Below, in pieces: positions 1 to 8,590 of a stretch of 64,000 nucleotides of DNA (positions are counted from its first letter, which is position 1; the number at the start of each line of letters is the position of its first letter). A model generated the notes under the pieces. It made no database searches, was not told the DNA's origin, and worked only from the letters and a program-made list of their open reading frames with translations. Position numbers and translations under genes: made by a program. Source of the DNA: SXTU01 sp964496695 (lineage in GTDB: Bacteria > Verrucomicrobiota > Verrucomicrobiia > Limisphaerales > SXTU01); the NCBI GenBank assembly GCA_964496695.1, contig CAZCBE010000019.1, positions 1-64,000 of the forward strand, read 5' to 3'.

Positions 1-159
1 CCCATGTCTATGCCCTCGTTGTCACCCATGTCTATGCCCCGTGCCGTGAGGGGTGCCGTCCGGCGACATTCTACCGATTGGCTTTGGGAATTGGTATGGG
101 GTGAGAATTCCTGGAGCGAAAGCGGCGTGCTTTAAGCCCTGAACCGTTGCGAAGCCTGA

Positions 160-235
160 GCAGGATTAGGATCAGGATTACGAGCCGGAGACGTGGCCGA
201 AACCCTCGTGCTCCTGATCTTGATCCTAATCCTGC
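160..235. repeat. imperfect palindrome in the left-end intergenic region
   Basis: The arm at 160-184 (core GCAGGATTAGGATCA) is largely complementary to 205-235 (core TGATCCTAATCCTGC), with a roughly 20-base loop. The rest of 1-315 holds no convincing gene. Two near-identical copies of CCCATGTCTATGCCC start at about 1 and 26. The permease gene reads toward this region from the right, so the palindrome lies just beyond its 3' end. Confidence 0.75.
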
Positions 236-315
236 CCCAGTTGCATGCCTAGGACTCGTTGCTGGTAGGGCGCGTCCAGTCCATGGGGGCAGCGCACAAA
301 GGCCCAAGCCCGTCT

Positions 316-1602
316 CTACTCATGCCGCAGCGCCTCAATCGGGTCCAGCGCCGCCGCCCGTGAGGCCGGGTAGATGCCGAAGACCACGCCCACCGCGCCG
401 GAGATGCCGAAGGAGATCAGCACGGACATGGGCGTGACGATGGTCTTCATGTCGGTGAGCTGCGAGACGAGCAGCGGCGTCAGGACGCCCACCACCACCC
501 CGATCAAGCCGCCGCCGACCGACAGCACGACCGTCTCGACGAGGAACTGCGTGATGATGTCCTTCTTCTTTGCGCCCAGCGCGCGGCGGATGCCGATCTC
601 GCGGGTCCGCTCCGTCACGGTGGCGAGCATGATGTTCATGATGCCGATGCCGCCGACGATGAGCGAGATGGCCGCGATGGAGCCGAGGACGATGTTGAAG
701 ATGCGCTTGGTCTGCTCGGCCTGGCGGAGCAGTTCCAGCGGCACGATGACTTCGTAGTCGGGCTTCGGATGAAAGCGCTTGAAGAGCGTGCGGATCACCG
801 GCACGGCCATTTCGACGTCGTCCACGGAGTTGAACTGCAAGGTGACCTGGTGGAGCTGCACTTTCTCGGCCTCGTAGGTGCCGGCGGAGCGGCGGATGAT
901 GGTCTCGCCGAAGCGGCTCTTGGTGGTCGAGAGCGGCACATACACGTTGTTGTCTAGCGGTTGGCCCTCGGACTGGCCGGACTGCGGGCGCTTCTCGGCG
1001 GTGGAGCGTTCGCGCAGGAGGCCGACGACGGTGAAGTAATCCGCGCCAATTTTCACTTCCTCCTCCAGCGGGTCCTGATAGGGGAAGAGGTTTTCCGCGA
1101 GGCTCACGGTGAGCACGCAGACGTTGTTCATGTGCGTCTCGTCGGTCTCGGTGAGGAAGCGGCCGCGCAGGAGTTCCACGCTGGACATCTCCACGTAGAT
1201 GGGATGGGTGCCGATGATCTGCGCCGGTTGGACGAGGTTGTTGAAGCGCACCTCGTCCCGGATGATGCGCATGGGCAGCACGCGCCGGATGCCGGGGATG
1301 GTGCCTTCGAGCCGGGCGACATCGCTGTAGGTGATGCCGTAGTCATTCACGAAGCTGCGGCCGGAACTGCCGGACTTGGAGTCCTGCGAGGGCTTGACGC
1401 TGCGCAGGATGATGTTGCTGGAGCCGAGCTTCTTGATGGCCTCCTGCGCCTCGTAGCTCGCGCCCTCGCCAATGGCCAGCATGGCGATGACCGAACACAC
1501 GCCGAAGATGATGCCCAGCATCGTCAGGCCGGAACGCATCTTGTGCAGCAGGAGGCTTTTGACCCCGAGCTGCATGATGCGGAGGAGTGCTCTGGCGCGC
1601 AT
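316..1602 (-). CDS. MacB-type ABC transporter permease (MacB_PCD + FtsX)
   Basis: This is an inner-membrane permease of the MacB/LolE type, which works with a separate ATPase in export of lipoproteins, peptides or drugs. An N-terminal transmembrane helix (LTMLGIIFGVCSVIAMLAIGE) is followed by a long periplasmic domain and a C-terminal FtsX block of three helices. The cytoplasmic signature RTREIGIRRALGA lies between the first two of these helices. The length of 428 residues matches permease-only family members. The reading frame stays open upstream to 1800, but those codons come from a palindromic repeat (1708-1763), so the ATG at 1602 just before RALLRIMQLGVKSLLLHK is preferred. No ATPase or MacA-like adaptor gene is visible; they may lie left of the window. 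The specific substrate cannot be inferred. Confidence 0.9.
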   Translation of the reverse strand: MRARALLRIMQLGVKSLLLHKMRSGLTMLGIIFGVCSVIAMLAIGEGASYEAQEAIKKLGSSNIILRSVKPSQDSKSGSSGRSFVNDYGITYSDVARLEGTIPGIRRVLPMRIIRDEVRFNNLVQPAQIIGTHPIYVEMSSVELLRGRFLTETDETHMNNVCVLTVSLAENLFPYQDPLEEEVKIGADYFTVVGLLRERSTAEKRPQSGQSEGQPLDNNVYVPLSTTKSRFGETIIRRSAGTYEAEKVQLHQVTLQFNSVDDVEMAVPVIRTLFKRFHPKPDYEVIVPLELLRQAEQTKRIFNIVLGSIAAISLIVGGIGIMNIMLATVTERTREIGIRRALGAKKKDIITQFLVETVVLSVGGGLIGVVVGVLTPLLVSQLTDMKTIVTPMSVLISFGISGAVGVVFGIYPASRAAALDPIEALRHE

Positions 1603-1707
1603 GGTTCGGACGGGAAGGATAGGCCCTCCGGGCGAGTGCGCCAGAAAAAGGTTCGGGGACGGAGCGGAGGGGGCGTATCTCGACACTGCCCCCGACCTCG
1701 TCCCGCT

Positions 1708-1763
1708 GGGCAAGCGAGGACGCTTGCGACACGGCCGGCCGGAGGCCGGCGCTACGTAGCGCC
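1708..1763. repeat. dispersed GC-rich repeat, GCTACGTAGCGCC family
   Basis: This unit reads as nested short palindromes (GCAAGCG-AGGA-CGCTTGC, CCGGCCGGAGGCCGG, GGCGCTACGTAGCGCC). Closely related copies occur at about 19181-19290, 23861-23920, 29843-29920 and 30096-30202, in both orientations. Translated in one frame it gives the peptide YVAPASGRPCRKRPRLP, which marks copies that have spilled into upstream open frames. It lies directly upstream of the permease gene. Confidence 0.85.
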
Positions 1764-1953
1764 CGTCGCGCTCGGGCGCATCTTGGCCCTGCCCCCGCAC
1801 GACGGCGGAGCGCGGCCCGCTGGGCCGCAGCGGCTGGCAGCAGGGAAAGGCTTGGGAAGCTCCGCAGCCCGTTCTGCAGGGTGGCCGCTGCGGCCCGGAG
1901 TGCCGCGCTCCGGGGGCTGTGCGCGGATGTGCCCGTGCGGAGGGGGGAGTGAT

Positions 1954-2029
1954 GGAGTGGTGGAGTAATGGAGTGGTGGAAGGGACGCCTTCGCTCCATC
2001 ACTCCACTACTCCATTACTCCAGCACTCC
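1954..2029. repeat. imperfect palindrome, TGGAGTAATGGAG family
   Basis: The left arm 1954-1980 (GGAGTGGTGGAGTAATGGAG and following) matches the reverse complement of 1995-2029 almost completely. The purine-rich strand consists of short GGAGTR units. It lies between the permease and prfB and belongs to a different sequence family from its neighbours. Confidence 0.75.
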
Positions 2030-2039
2030 AATGCCCCGT

Positions 2040-2235
2040 GGGCGCATCTTGACACTGCCCCCGGAGCGCGGCTGTGTCCCGCTCGGCGCGGGATCAGCCG
2101 CAGCAACGTCGGAGGGCCGAACGATGTCGGAACGCCTTAACGCCTCCGGCCTGGCGCAGCCGCTGCGGCTGGTCTCCGCGACACAGCCGCGCTCCGGGGG
2201 ATTTCGTTCCTCGGGGGCAGTGTCGAGATGCGCCC
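2040..2235. repeat. nested ~196-bp palindrome upstream of prfB
   Basis: The outer arms are GGGCGCATCTTGACACTGCC at 2040 and its near-complement GGCAGTGTCGAGATGCGCCC ending at 2235. Inside them sit CCGGAGCGCGGCTGTGTC at about 2060 and GACACAGCCGCGCTCCGG at about 2199. The innermost segments are CAGCCGCAGCAACGT-like against GCCGCTGCGGCTGG. The same architecture recurs at about 23980-24140, and its inner part recurs at 29956-30090. Together with the two preceding repeats it accounts for most of the 1603-2301 gap, where no gene is visible. Confidence 0.85.
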
Positions 2236-2301
2236 ATGCCCCGTCCCTCGGTCGAAAAAAGCTGTCCAACTCCCCGCGCCGTTCCCTACCCTCGCGGCCT
2301 T

Positions 2302-3445
2302 ATGTTCGACTTGGTCAAAGTTCAGTTGGTCGCCACGGCAGACAAGCTCGCCCAGATGCGGAGGTTTCTTTGACGTGCCGGGCACGCAAAAGCGGCTGGC
2401 GGAGCTGGACTCCGTGATGGCGCAGGAGTCTTTCTGGAACAATCGCGAGCTGGCGCAGAAGGCCATTGACGAGGCCAACACCCTCCGCAAGCAGGTGGAC
2501 CCCCTGCTCGCCGCCGAGAAGCAGCTCGACGACTTCCGCATGATGGTCGAGTTGGGCGAGGCCGAACCCGTCGAAGCCCAGCCCGCCGTGCTCGCCGAAG
2601 TCACGCGCGACCTGGACAAGTTCGTCAAGGACATGGACGCGCTGGAGCTGCGCTACCTCCTCAAGGGTCCGCACGACAAGAACGGCTGCATCCTCAGCAT
2701 CAACGCCGGCGCGGGCGGCACCGAGGCGCAGGACTGGGCGAACATGCTGCTGCGCATGTATCAGCGCTGGGCGGAACTCCGTGGCTGGAAGGCGGAGGTC
2801 ACCGACATTCTTCAGGGCGAAGTTGCGGGCATCAAGAGCGCCACCATGACCATCGAGGGTGAGAATGCCTATGGCTTCGTCAAGGCCGAGCGCGGTGTCC
2901 ACCGCCTCGTGCGCATCTCGCCGTTTGATTCGAATCAGCGCCGCCACACGAGCTTCGCCAGCGTGGATGTGATCGCGGAGATCGAGGAGGCCGGGGACAT
3001 CGTCATCAACCCCATTGATCTGAAGACGGACACCTTTCGCTCGGGCGGCAAGGGCGGGCAGAACGTGAACAAGGTCGAGACCGCCGTCCGCATCACGCAC
3101 GTGCCCACCGGCATCATCGTCGCCTCGCAGGGCCAGCGCTCGCAGCACCAGAACCGTGCGACGTGCATGAAAATGCTGCTGGCCAAGCTCTACGCGCTGC
3201 GCGAGGACCAGCAGAAGTCCGAGATGGAGCGCTTCTACGGTGAGAAAGGGGCGATTGGCTTCGGCCAGCAGATTCGCAGCTACGTCTTCCAGCCCTACCG
3301 CATGGTGAAGGACCTCCGCACCGGCGTGCAGACCAGCAACGTGCAGGCCGTCATGGACGGCGCATTGGATGATTATGTAAACGGCTGGCTGCGGGCCGGG
3401 TGCCCGCAGAAGCGCATGCAGGGCGTGCCGGATGAGGAAGAGTAA
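2302..3445 (+). CDS. prfB: peptide chain release factor 2, made by programmed +1 frameshift
   Basis: RF2 recognises UAA and UGA codons and triggers peptide release. Translation starts at ATG 2302 and reads 23 codons to CTT TGA at 2368-2373. One T (2371) must be skipped to enter the main frame at GAC 2372, giving a protein of about 380 residues. The class hallmarks are present: the SPF tripeptide (VRISPFDSNQRRHTSF), which specifies RF2 rather than RF1, and the GGQ peptidyl-hydrolysis motif (FRSGGKGGQNVNK). An upstream start near 2228 in the main frame would only add an unrelated peptide derived from the palindrome, so it is rejected. The stop codon is followed two bases later by an ATTAGTAATTAGT hairpin and then trpC. 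Confidence 0.97.
2358..2374 (+). promoter_or_regulatory. prfB programmed +1 frameshift site
   Basis: The sequence reads CGG AGG TTT CTT TGA C. It has an internal Shine-Dalgarno-like CGGAGG, a three-base spacer, the slippery CTT codon and an in-frame TGA followed by C. This matches the layout of the classical bacterial RF2 autoregulatory site (SD-like element, NNN, CUU UGA C). Low RF2 slows termination at TGA and favours slipping into the +1 frame, so RF2 controls its own level. Confidence 0.96.
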
Positions 3446-3447
3446 GC

Positions 3448-3526
3448 AGTGATTAGTAATTAGTCCGCGCTTGGCACGGGCGGCGGCCACTGGCTACTAA
3501 TCACTCAGCACTAATTACTAATCACT
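3448..3526. repeat. ATTAGTAATTAGT-family inverted repeat exactly between prfB and trpC
   Basis: The arms 3448-3464 (AGTGATTAGTAATTAGT) and 3510-3526 are perfect 17-bp reverse complements separated by 45 bases. An extra ACTAATCACT lies in the loop at 3496-3505. The element begins two bases after the prfB stop and ends at the base before the TTG start of trpC. Related copies are at 14203-14268 and around the gene at 17220-17711. Confidence 0.92.
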
Positions 3527-4330
3527 TTGTCCATCCTCGACACCATCGTTGCCCAGAAGCGGCTCGAAATCGCCCGGCTTACGAACGAGCCGGTGACGGT
3601 CGCTGAGCTGCGCGCCGCGCTCAAACTGCGGGGTCTCCGCGACTTCTTCGGCGCGTTGCGCAAGCCCCGGCATGGAGACGTGGCGCTCATCGCGGAGGTG
3701 AAGAAGGCCTCGCCCTCCAAGGGAGTCATCCGCGCGGACTTCGATCCCGTGAAGATCGCGCTGGAGTATCAGGCGGCGGGGGCGAGCTGCCTCTCCGTGT
3801 TGACGGACGAGAAGTTCTTCCAAGGCTCGCTCGATTACCTCGCCGCCATCCGCGCGGTCGTGGACCTGCCGCTGTTGCGCAAGGACTTCATCGTTGATGC
3901 CCGGCAGATTCGCGAGGCCGTCATCTGGGGTGCTGACGCCATCCTGCTCATTGTCGCGATTCTGGATGACCGCCAGCTCCGGGAGTTTCATGACCTGGCC
4001 ACCTCCGCCGGGCTGGCCGCGCTCGTGGAGGTCCACGACGAGCGGGAGCTAGAGCGCGCCCTGGCCGCCGGGGCGACCTTGATCGGGGTAAACAACCGTG
4101 ATCTGAAGACTTTCAAGGTGGACATGGCCACCACCGAGCGCATCGCCACGCGGCTCTTCTCCGGTCCGGGCACGAACCACGCCGCGCTGCTGGTGGCCGA
4201 GAGCGGCATTCACACCCGAGCCGACGTGCTGCGGCTCAAGCGCGGCGGGGCGCGGGCCATCCTCGTAGGCGAGTCGCTCATGCGGGAGGCCGATCTGGTC
4301 GCGAAAGCTAGGGAGTTGTTAGGCGGCTGA
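3527..4330 (+). CDS. trpC: indole-3-glycerol phosphate synthase
   Basis: This enzyme closes the indole ring of tryptophan by decarboxylation and ring closure of CdRP. The 267-residue protein has the expected length for a single-function (beta/alpha)8 barrel. The family pattern is clear: SILDTIVAQKRLEIARL at the N-terminus, then LIAEVKKASPSKGVI with the active-site lysines, RKDFIVDARQI, LIGVNNRDLKTFKVD and LVAESGIHT near the phosphate-binding end. The start is a TTG abutting the right arm of the preceding palindrome; no upstream ATG gives the right N-terminus. No other trp gene is nearby, so the gene is detached from a trp operon. It is followed after 20 bases by a signalling gene. Confidence 0.96.
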   Translation: MSILDTIVAQKRLEIARLTNEPVTVAELRAALKLRGLRDFFGALRKPRHGDVALIAEVKKASPSKGVIRADFDPVKIALEYQAAGASCLSVLTDEKFFQGSLDYLAAIRAVVDLPLLRKDFIVDARQIREAVIWGADAILLIVAILDDRQLREFHDLATSAGLAALVEVHDERELERALAAGATLIGVNNRDLKTFKVDMATTERIATRLFSGPGTNHAALLVAESGIHTRADVLRLKRGGARAILVGESLMREADLVAKARELLGG

Positions 4331-4350
4331 GTTTCACCTACCTTGCCGCC

Positions 4351-5877
4351 ATGAAACAGCCCTTGCGCGTCCTCGTGGTCGAGGATTCCGAGTTTGACGC
4401 CAAGATGCTGGTGCGCCTGCTGGACCGGGGCGGCTACGCAACCGCCTACGAGCGCGTCCAGACCGCCGATGCGATGGCGGCTGCGCTCACGAACAAGGAG
4501 TGGGACCTCGTCCTCTCGGACTACAATCTCCCGACGTTTAACGCCACGCTGGCCCTTCAGCTCCTCCAGGCCACCAAGCTCGACATCCCGTTCATCATCG
4601 TCTCCGGCGGCATCGGCGAGGACATCGCCGTGGCGGCGATGAAGTCCGGCGCGAACGACTACCTGATGAAGGGCAACCTCGCGCGGCTGGTCCCCGCCGT
4701 GGAACGCGAACTGCGCGACGCCGCCGTCCGCCACGCCCGCCGCAAGGCTGAGAGCGAACTGCGGGAGAGCGAGCAGCGCTACCGCCTGCTCTGGGAGACC
4801 GCCACCGACGCCATCCTGCTGATGGACACGAAGAGCGACATCCTCTTCGCGAACCCGGCGGTGCAGGGCATTTTTGGATATGGGCCCGCCGAACTGGTCG
4901 GGAAGAACTTTGCCATGTTGCTGCCGGAGAAGCTTCGCGTGACTTCGGACACCACGTTCCATCGGCCCGAGCAGATCGTCACCACCGCCCAGCGCCGCAC
5001 GCTGGAAACCGCCGGTCTCAAGAAGGACGGCTCGGAAGTCCTGCTGGAACTGGCCTTCAATGACATTGAACTCGGCGGCCAGAGGTTGTTCGTCGCCTTC
5101 ATCCGCGACATCACCGAGCGCGAGCGCAACCGCCGCGAATTGCTGGAGCACGCCGAGCAGTTCCGCGTGGCCCGCGAGATTCAGCAGCACCTCTTTCCCA
5201 AGGCTCCGCCGAACCTGCCCGGCTTCGACATCGCGGGCGCGTCCTTCCCTGCGGCGGCGGCGGGCGGCGACTACTTCGATTTCATCCCGATGGCGGACAA
5301 CGGCCTCGGCCTGGTGGTGGGGGACGTGACGGGGCACGGCATCGGCCCCGCGCTGCTCATGGCCGAGACGCGCGCCTACGTGCGCATCGCCGCGCTCAAT
5401 CGTGCCGACTCGGGCGAGGTGCTCACGCGCACAAACATCGCGCTGGCCGAGGACATCGGCTCGGAGCGGTTTGTGACGTTGTTTCTGGGCCGGCTGGATG
5501 CCACGGAACGGCAGCTTTCCTACGTCAGCGCCGGCCACCCGCCCGGCTATCTGCTTGCCCCCGATGGCACGGTGCGGATGGAACTGCGCCGCACTGGCGT
5601 CCCGCTGGGGATGCGGCCCAACACGGAATACCGCCTCGCGCCGCCCATCCTGCTGCACCCGGGCGAGATTGTCCTGCTGCTGACCGATGGCATCGAGGAG
5701 GCGATGGGACCGGGCGACGAGATGTTCGGGACGGAGCGGATGTTCGACGTGCTGCGTGTCAACCGGGACAAGTCCGCCGCGGAGATCGTCGGCGCTTTCT
5801 ACCTTGCCGTGCGCGAGTTCTGCAAAGGCGCCGAGCAGCAGGACGACGTGACGGCGATTGTGCTGAAGGTGCTGTGA
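4351..5877 (+). CDS. response regulator with PAS and PP2C/SpoIIE phosphatase domains (RsbU-like)
   Basis: This is a 508-residue cytoplasmic signalling protein. Residues 1-125 form a receiver domain (RVLVVEDSEFDAKML, probable phosphoacceptor D57 in LSDYNLP, and a KSGANDYLMKG helix). A PAS sensor follows at about 140-255 (ILLMDTKSDILFANPAVQGIFGY; RDITERERNR). The C-terminal half is a PP2C-type SpoIIE/RsbU phosphatase with metal-binding signatures GGDYFDFIPM, VGDVTGHGIGPALLMA, LLTDGIEEAM and the closing QQDDVTAIVLKV. Proteins of this type usually dephosphorylate an anti-sigma-factor antagonist in a partner-switching cascade; no such partner is encoded nearby. The trpC neighbour is unrelated in function, so co-transcription would be incidental. 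Confidence 0.93.
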   Translation: MKQPLRVLVVEDSEFDAKMLVRLLDRGGYATAYERVQTADAMAAALTNKEWDLVLSDYNLPTFNATLALQLLQATKLDIPFIIVSGGIGEDIAVAAMKSGANDYLMKGNLARLVPAVERELRDAAVRHARRKAESELRESEQRYRLLWETATDAILLMDTKSDILFANPAVQGIFGYGPAELVGKNFAMLLPEKLRVTSDTTFHRPEQIVTTAQRRTLETAGLKKDGSEVLLELAFNDIELGGQRLFVAFIRDITERERNRRELLEHAEQFRVAREIQQHLFPKAPPNLPGFDIAGASFPAAAAGGDYFDFIPMADNGLGLVVGDVTGHGIGPALLMAETRAYVRIAALNRADSGEVLTRTNIALAEDIGSERFVTLFLGRLDATERQLSYVSAGHPPGYLLAPDGTVRMELRRTGVPLGMRPNTEYRLAPPILLHPGEIVLLLTDGIEEAMGPGDEMFGTERMFDVLRVNRDKSAAEIVGAFYLAVREFCKGAEQQDDVTAIVLKVL

Positions 5878-5933
5878 TGAGCAGAGGGAGCGCGCTGACT
5901 TTCCGCAACCGCCATCGTGAGAATGCGGCTTCC

Positions 5934-6009
5934 GTGCTGCGTATTGCGTGTTGCGTGCCTGCAACCGAACGCGCCCGGCACGCAGCACGCAACACGCAAC
6001 ACGGAGCAC
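5934..6009. repeat. palindrome, GTGTTGCGTGCTGCGTG family
   Basis: The left arm 5934-5959 pairs with the right arm 5977-6009, which consists of short CACGCAGCACGCAACACG-type units. A related palindrome lies in frame inside the gene at 39902, and a degenerate single copy occurs near 19340. The right arm ends a few bases before the TTG start of the radical SAM gene. Confidence 0.8.
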
Positions 6010-6013
6010 GCAC

Positions 6014-7018
6014 TTGAACCGCTTCGCGCAATCCCTGTCCCGCCACGGTCTCACCCTCCGCCGCGCCCCCCTGCACACCCTCCAGCTCAACGTCGGGCGC
6101 AAGTGCAACCAGACTTGCCGCCACTGCCATGTGGATGCCGCACCGTGGCGCACGGAGATGATGGAAGAGGCCACGGCCCGGCGGGTGGCCGACTGGATTC
6201 AGATTCACCGGCCCGCCGTCGTGGACATCACGGGCGGTGCGCCGGAGCTGAACGAGCATTTCCGCTTCCTCGTCGAGTCGGCCCGGGCGTGTGGGTGCCA
6301 CGTCATTGACCGGAACAACCTGACCATCATCGAGACGGAAGCGTTTGGCTGGCTGCCGGAATACCTCGCGGCGAACGAAGTGGAGGTGATCGCTTCGCTG
6401 CCGTGCTATCTCGAAGAGAACGTGGACGCGCAGCGTGGGGACGGGGTGTTTGCAAAGAGCATCCGGGCACTGAAACGGCTCAACGCCGTCGGCTACGGCA
6501 CACGGCTGCCGCTGAACCTCGTCTATAACCCGCTGGGACCGAAGCTCCCACCCCCGCAGGCCGAGTTGGAGGCGGACTACAAGTCCGAGCTGCGCACACG
6601 CTTTGGCATCGAGTTCACGCACCTGTTCACGATCACAAACCAGCCCATCGCGCGCTTCGCCGAGGACCTGCGCTCACGCGGCGAGTGGGATGCGTATCTC
6701 GAACTGCTTGCCAACGCCTTCAATCCCGCGACCGTGGACGGGCTGATGTGCCGGAATACGTTGAGCGTCGGCTGGCAGGGGGAGCTATACGACTGCGACT
6801 TCAATCAGATGCTGGGGATGCAACTGCGGGAAGAGGGGGAGTCCGAGAGCAAATTTGCCAGCGGAAATCCGCCTCCTCACGTCGGCGGCTACGGGCTGTT
6901 TTTGTGGGACGTGACGCCGACGGCACTGGACGGACGGGGGATTCTGACGGGCGATCATTGCCTCGCCTGCGCTGCGGGGGCGGGCAGCAGTTGCACCGGC
7001 ACGCTGGCAGGCGCGTAG
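6014..7018 (+). CDS. arsS: arsenosugar-biosynthesis-type radical SAM protein (ArsS-like)
   Basis: This 334-residue radical SAM enzyme resembles ArsS, proposed to join an adenosyl group to arsenic in arsenosugar synthesis. The SAM-cluster motif CNQTCRHCHVDAAP is near residue 30, followed by VVDITGGAPELNEHFR. The DUF3641-type C-terminal half has LMCRNTLSVGWQGELYDCDFNQML and a final Cys cluster HCLACAAGAGSSC. A TTG at 6014 is chosen because family members begin just upstream of LRRAPLHTLQLNVG. The in-frame ATG at 5948 would add 22 residues (LRACNRTRPARSTQHATRST) encoded by the palindrome. The usual partner, an arsenite methyltransferase, is not visible here. The family call is strong; the exact product is inferred from the family. 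Confidence 0.88.
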   Translation: MNRFAQSLSRHGLTLRRAPLHTLQLNVGRKCNQTCRHCHVDAAPWRTEMMEEATARRVADWIQIHRPAVVDITGGAPELNEHFRFLVESARACGCHVIDRNNLTIIETEAFGWLPEYLAANEVEVIASLPCYLEENVDAQRGDGVFAKSIRALKRLNAVGYGTRLPLNLVYNPLGPKLPPPQAELEADYKSELRTRFGIEFTHLFTITNQPIARFAEDLRSRGEWDAYLELLANAFNPATVDGLMCRNTLSVGWQGELYDCDFNQMLGMQLREEGESESKFASGNPPPHVGGYGLFLWDVTPTALDGRGILTGDHCLACAAGAGSSCTGTLAGA

Positions 7019-7150
7019 CGCAAGCCTCCGGCTTGCCGTGTCGCCGGCGTCCGCGCCGGCCAGTGCGTGCGTGAGACGGCTGCGCTACGTTCGCCCAACG
7101 GGCCGGCGAGGACGCCGGCGGCACGGCAGGCCGGAGGCCTGCGCTACGCG
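7016..7150. repeat. large palindrome after arsS
   Basis: GTAGCGCAAGCCTCCGGCTT near 7016 is complementary to the AGGCCGGAGGCCTGCGCTAC-type sequence ending near 7147. A second pair of arms lies inside (GCCGGCGTCCGCGCCGGC against GCCGGCGAGGACGCCGGC). It fills the gap between two convergent genes and could act as a bidirectional terminator, although no T-run is present. Confidence 0.8.
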
Positions 7151-7210
7151 GAGAAAGAAACAGCCCGCGTCCCTTGGCGGAACGCGGGCTGGATGCGGAA
7201 GTTGCGGCCC

Positions 7211-8590
7211 TCAGGCCTTGCGGGCCTTAAGCACGTCGGTCTTGCCCGGGATGGCGATCTGATACATGCCGTCGGGGCCGGGCAGGCTGGGCGGGGTGAG
7301 CTTGATGGCCTCCTCCCAGGAGACCTGGTCAATGCCCTTCACCATCGTGTCGCTGACCTCGGACTTCATCGCGTCGTCCCAGGAGATTTCCTTGCCGGAG
7401 TAGGTTGCCATGCGGCCGAGGACGGAGGTCATGGAGCTGTCCGCGCCATAGAACGCCTCGTTGAACGGCTTGTCGTTGCGGATGGCGTCGAAGAGGTCGT
7501 CGTGCTCCTGCTGGTAGGGGTCCTTGCCGCCGCCCTGAAAGCGCCATTGGTTCTCGCCGGTGATGGTGTAACGGCCGAGGTTGGCGATGCCCTTGGTGCC
7601 GATGGCGTGCTCCGACACGTCGTTCCAGCAGCCGAGCTGGTGGCGGCACTGGCTGAAGCAGACCGAGCCGTCCTCGTAGGTGAACTCGACGACGTGGTGG
7701 TCGAAGATTTCGCCGTAGTCCGGGCCTTTGCGGGTCTCACAGCCGCCGTTGCCACGGGCCTTGACGGGGTGGCCGCGCTTGACCCAGTTGATCACGTCGA
7801 GATTGTGGATGTGCTGCTCGCAGATGTGGTCGCCGCAGAGCCAGACGAAGTAATACCAGTTGCGCATCTGGTATTCGAGTTCGGTGAGCTTGCGGGCGGC
7901 GGTGCGCTCCAGGTCGGCGCGGGGCTTGACCCACGGGGTGTTGCCGTTCCAGTAGGCGCGCATCGCGACGATGTCACCCATCTGGCCGTCATGGATGCGC
8001 TTCATGATCTCGAGGTAGCCGGCCTGGTGATGACGCTGGAGGCCGACGCCGACCTTGAGGTTCTTCTTCTTCGCCTCGGTGGCGGCGGCGATGACTTTCT
8101 TATAGCCGGCGACGTCCACGCACACGGGCTTCTCCATGAAGACGTGTTTGCCCTGGCGGACCGCTTCCTCGAACTGCATCGGGCGGAAGCCCGGCGGGGT
8201 CGCGAGAATGACGAGGTCGGCCTGGGCGATGGCCTTTTTGTAGGCGTCGAAGCCCATGAACTTGTTCTCGTCCTTCACCTGCACCTTGTCCTTGTGCTGC
8301 TTGGCGAGCTGGGCGAGGGAGCCGTCCATGCGGTCCTTATGCACGTCCGCCACGGCGACGAGCTTGACGCTCTCGCCGGTGCTGAGGGCCTGGTTGGCCG
8401 CGCCGGAGCCGCGTCCACCCATGCCGATGAGGGCGACCTTGATCGTGTCGCCGGGGGAGGCACCGTGGACGAAACGCTCGATGGGCAGCGTGCTCAAGGC
8501 GGCGGCCGTGCCGGCGACCTTCGAGGAGGTGGAAAGAAAACTCCGGCGCGTGACCGGCGAGGGAGTCGCGGGGACAATCAGGTTGCTCAT
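7211..8590 (-). CDS. Tat-exported Gfo/Idh/MocA family oxidoreductase
   Basis: This is an NAD(P)-dependent sugar or cyclitol dehydrogenase-like protein of 459 residues. The Tat signal TRRSFLSTSSKVAGTAAALS implies export in folded form with its cofactor, a common layout in Verrucomicrobiota and Planctomycetota. The Rossmann fold starts with VALIGMGGRGSG. The family EKP motif is present (KHVFMEKPVCVDVAGYKK, catalytic Lys), and the C-terminal domain has the aromatic-rich NWYYFVWLCGDHICEQHIHNL. ATG 8590 is chosen because the twin-arginine motif falls at the expected distance. The open frame continues to 8761, with another ATG at 8692. The substrate is unknown. A related gene lies at 26703-28004. 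Confidence 0.92.
   Translation of the reverse strand: MSNLIVPATPSPVTRRSFLSTSSKVAGTAAALSTLPIERFVHGASPGDTIKVALIGMGGRGSGAANQALSTGESVKLVAVADVHKDRMDGSLAQLAKQHKDKVQVKDENKFMGFDAYKKAIAQADLVILATPPGFRPMQFEEAVRQGKHVFMEKPVCVDVAGYKKVIAAATEAKKKNLKVGVGLQRHHQAGYLEIMKRIHDGQMGDIVAMRAYWNGNTPWVKPRADLERTAARKLTELEYQMRNWYYFVWLCGDHICEQHIHNLDVINWVKRGHPVKARGNGGCETRKGPDYGEIFDHHVVEFTYEDGSVCFSQCRHQLGCWNDVSEHAIGTKGIANLGRYTITGENQWRFQGGGKDPYQQEHDDLFDAIRNDKPFNEAFYGADSSMTSVLGRMATYSGKEISWDDAMKSEVSDTMVKGIDQVSWEEAIKLTPPSLPGPDGMYQIAIPGKTDVLKARKA

Noticed and set aside
2302..2373. Apparent premature stop and frameshift in prfB
   Set aside because: It is the programmed RF2 frameshift site, not a pseudogene or sequencing error.
4210..6174. 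Minus-strand open frame of 654 codons opposite trpC and the phosphatase gene
   Set aside because: It overlaps two clear plus-strand genes and has no recognisable motif.
6014..7018. Selenocysteine in the ArsS-like protein
   Set aside because: The C-terminal cluster uses Cys codons (CLACAAGAGSSC) and no in-frame TGA occurs before the true stop.
7016..7150. Large palindrome as an intrinsic terminator
   Set aside because: There is no T-run after either stem; termination remains possible but is not supported.
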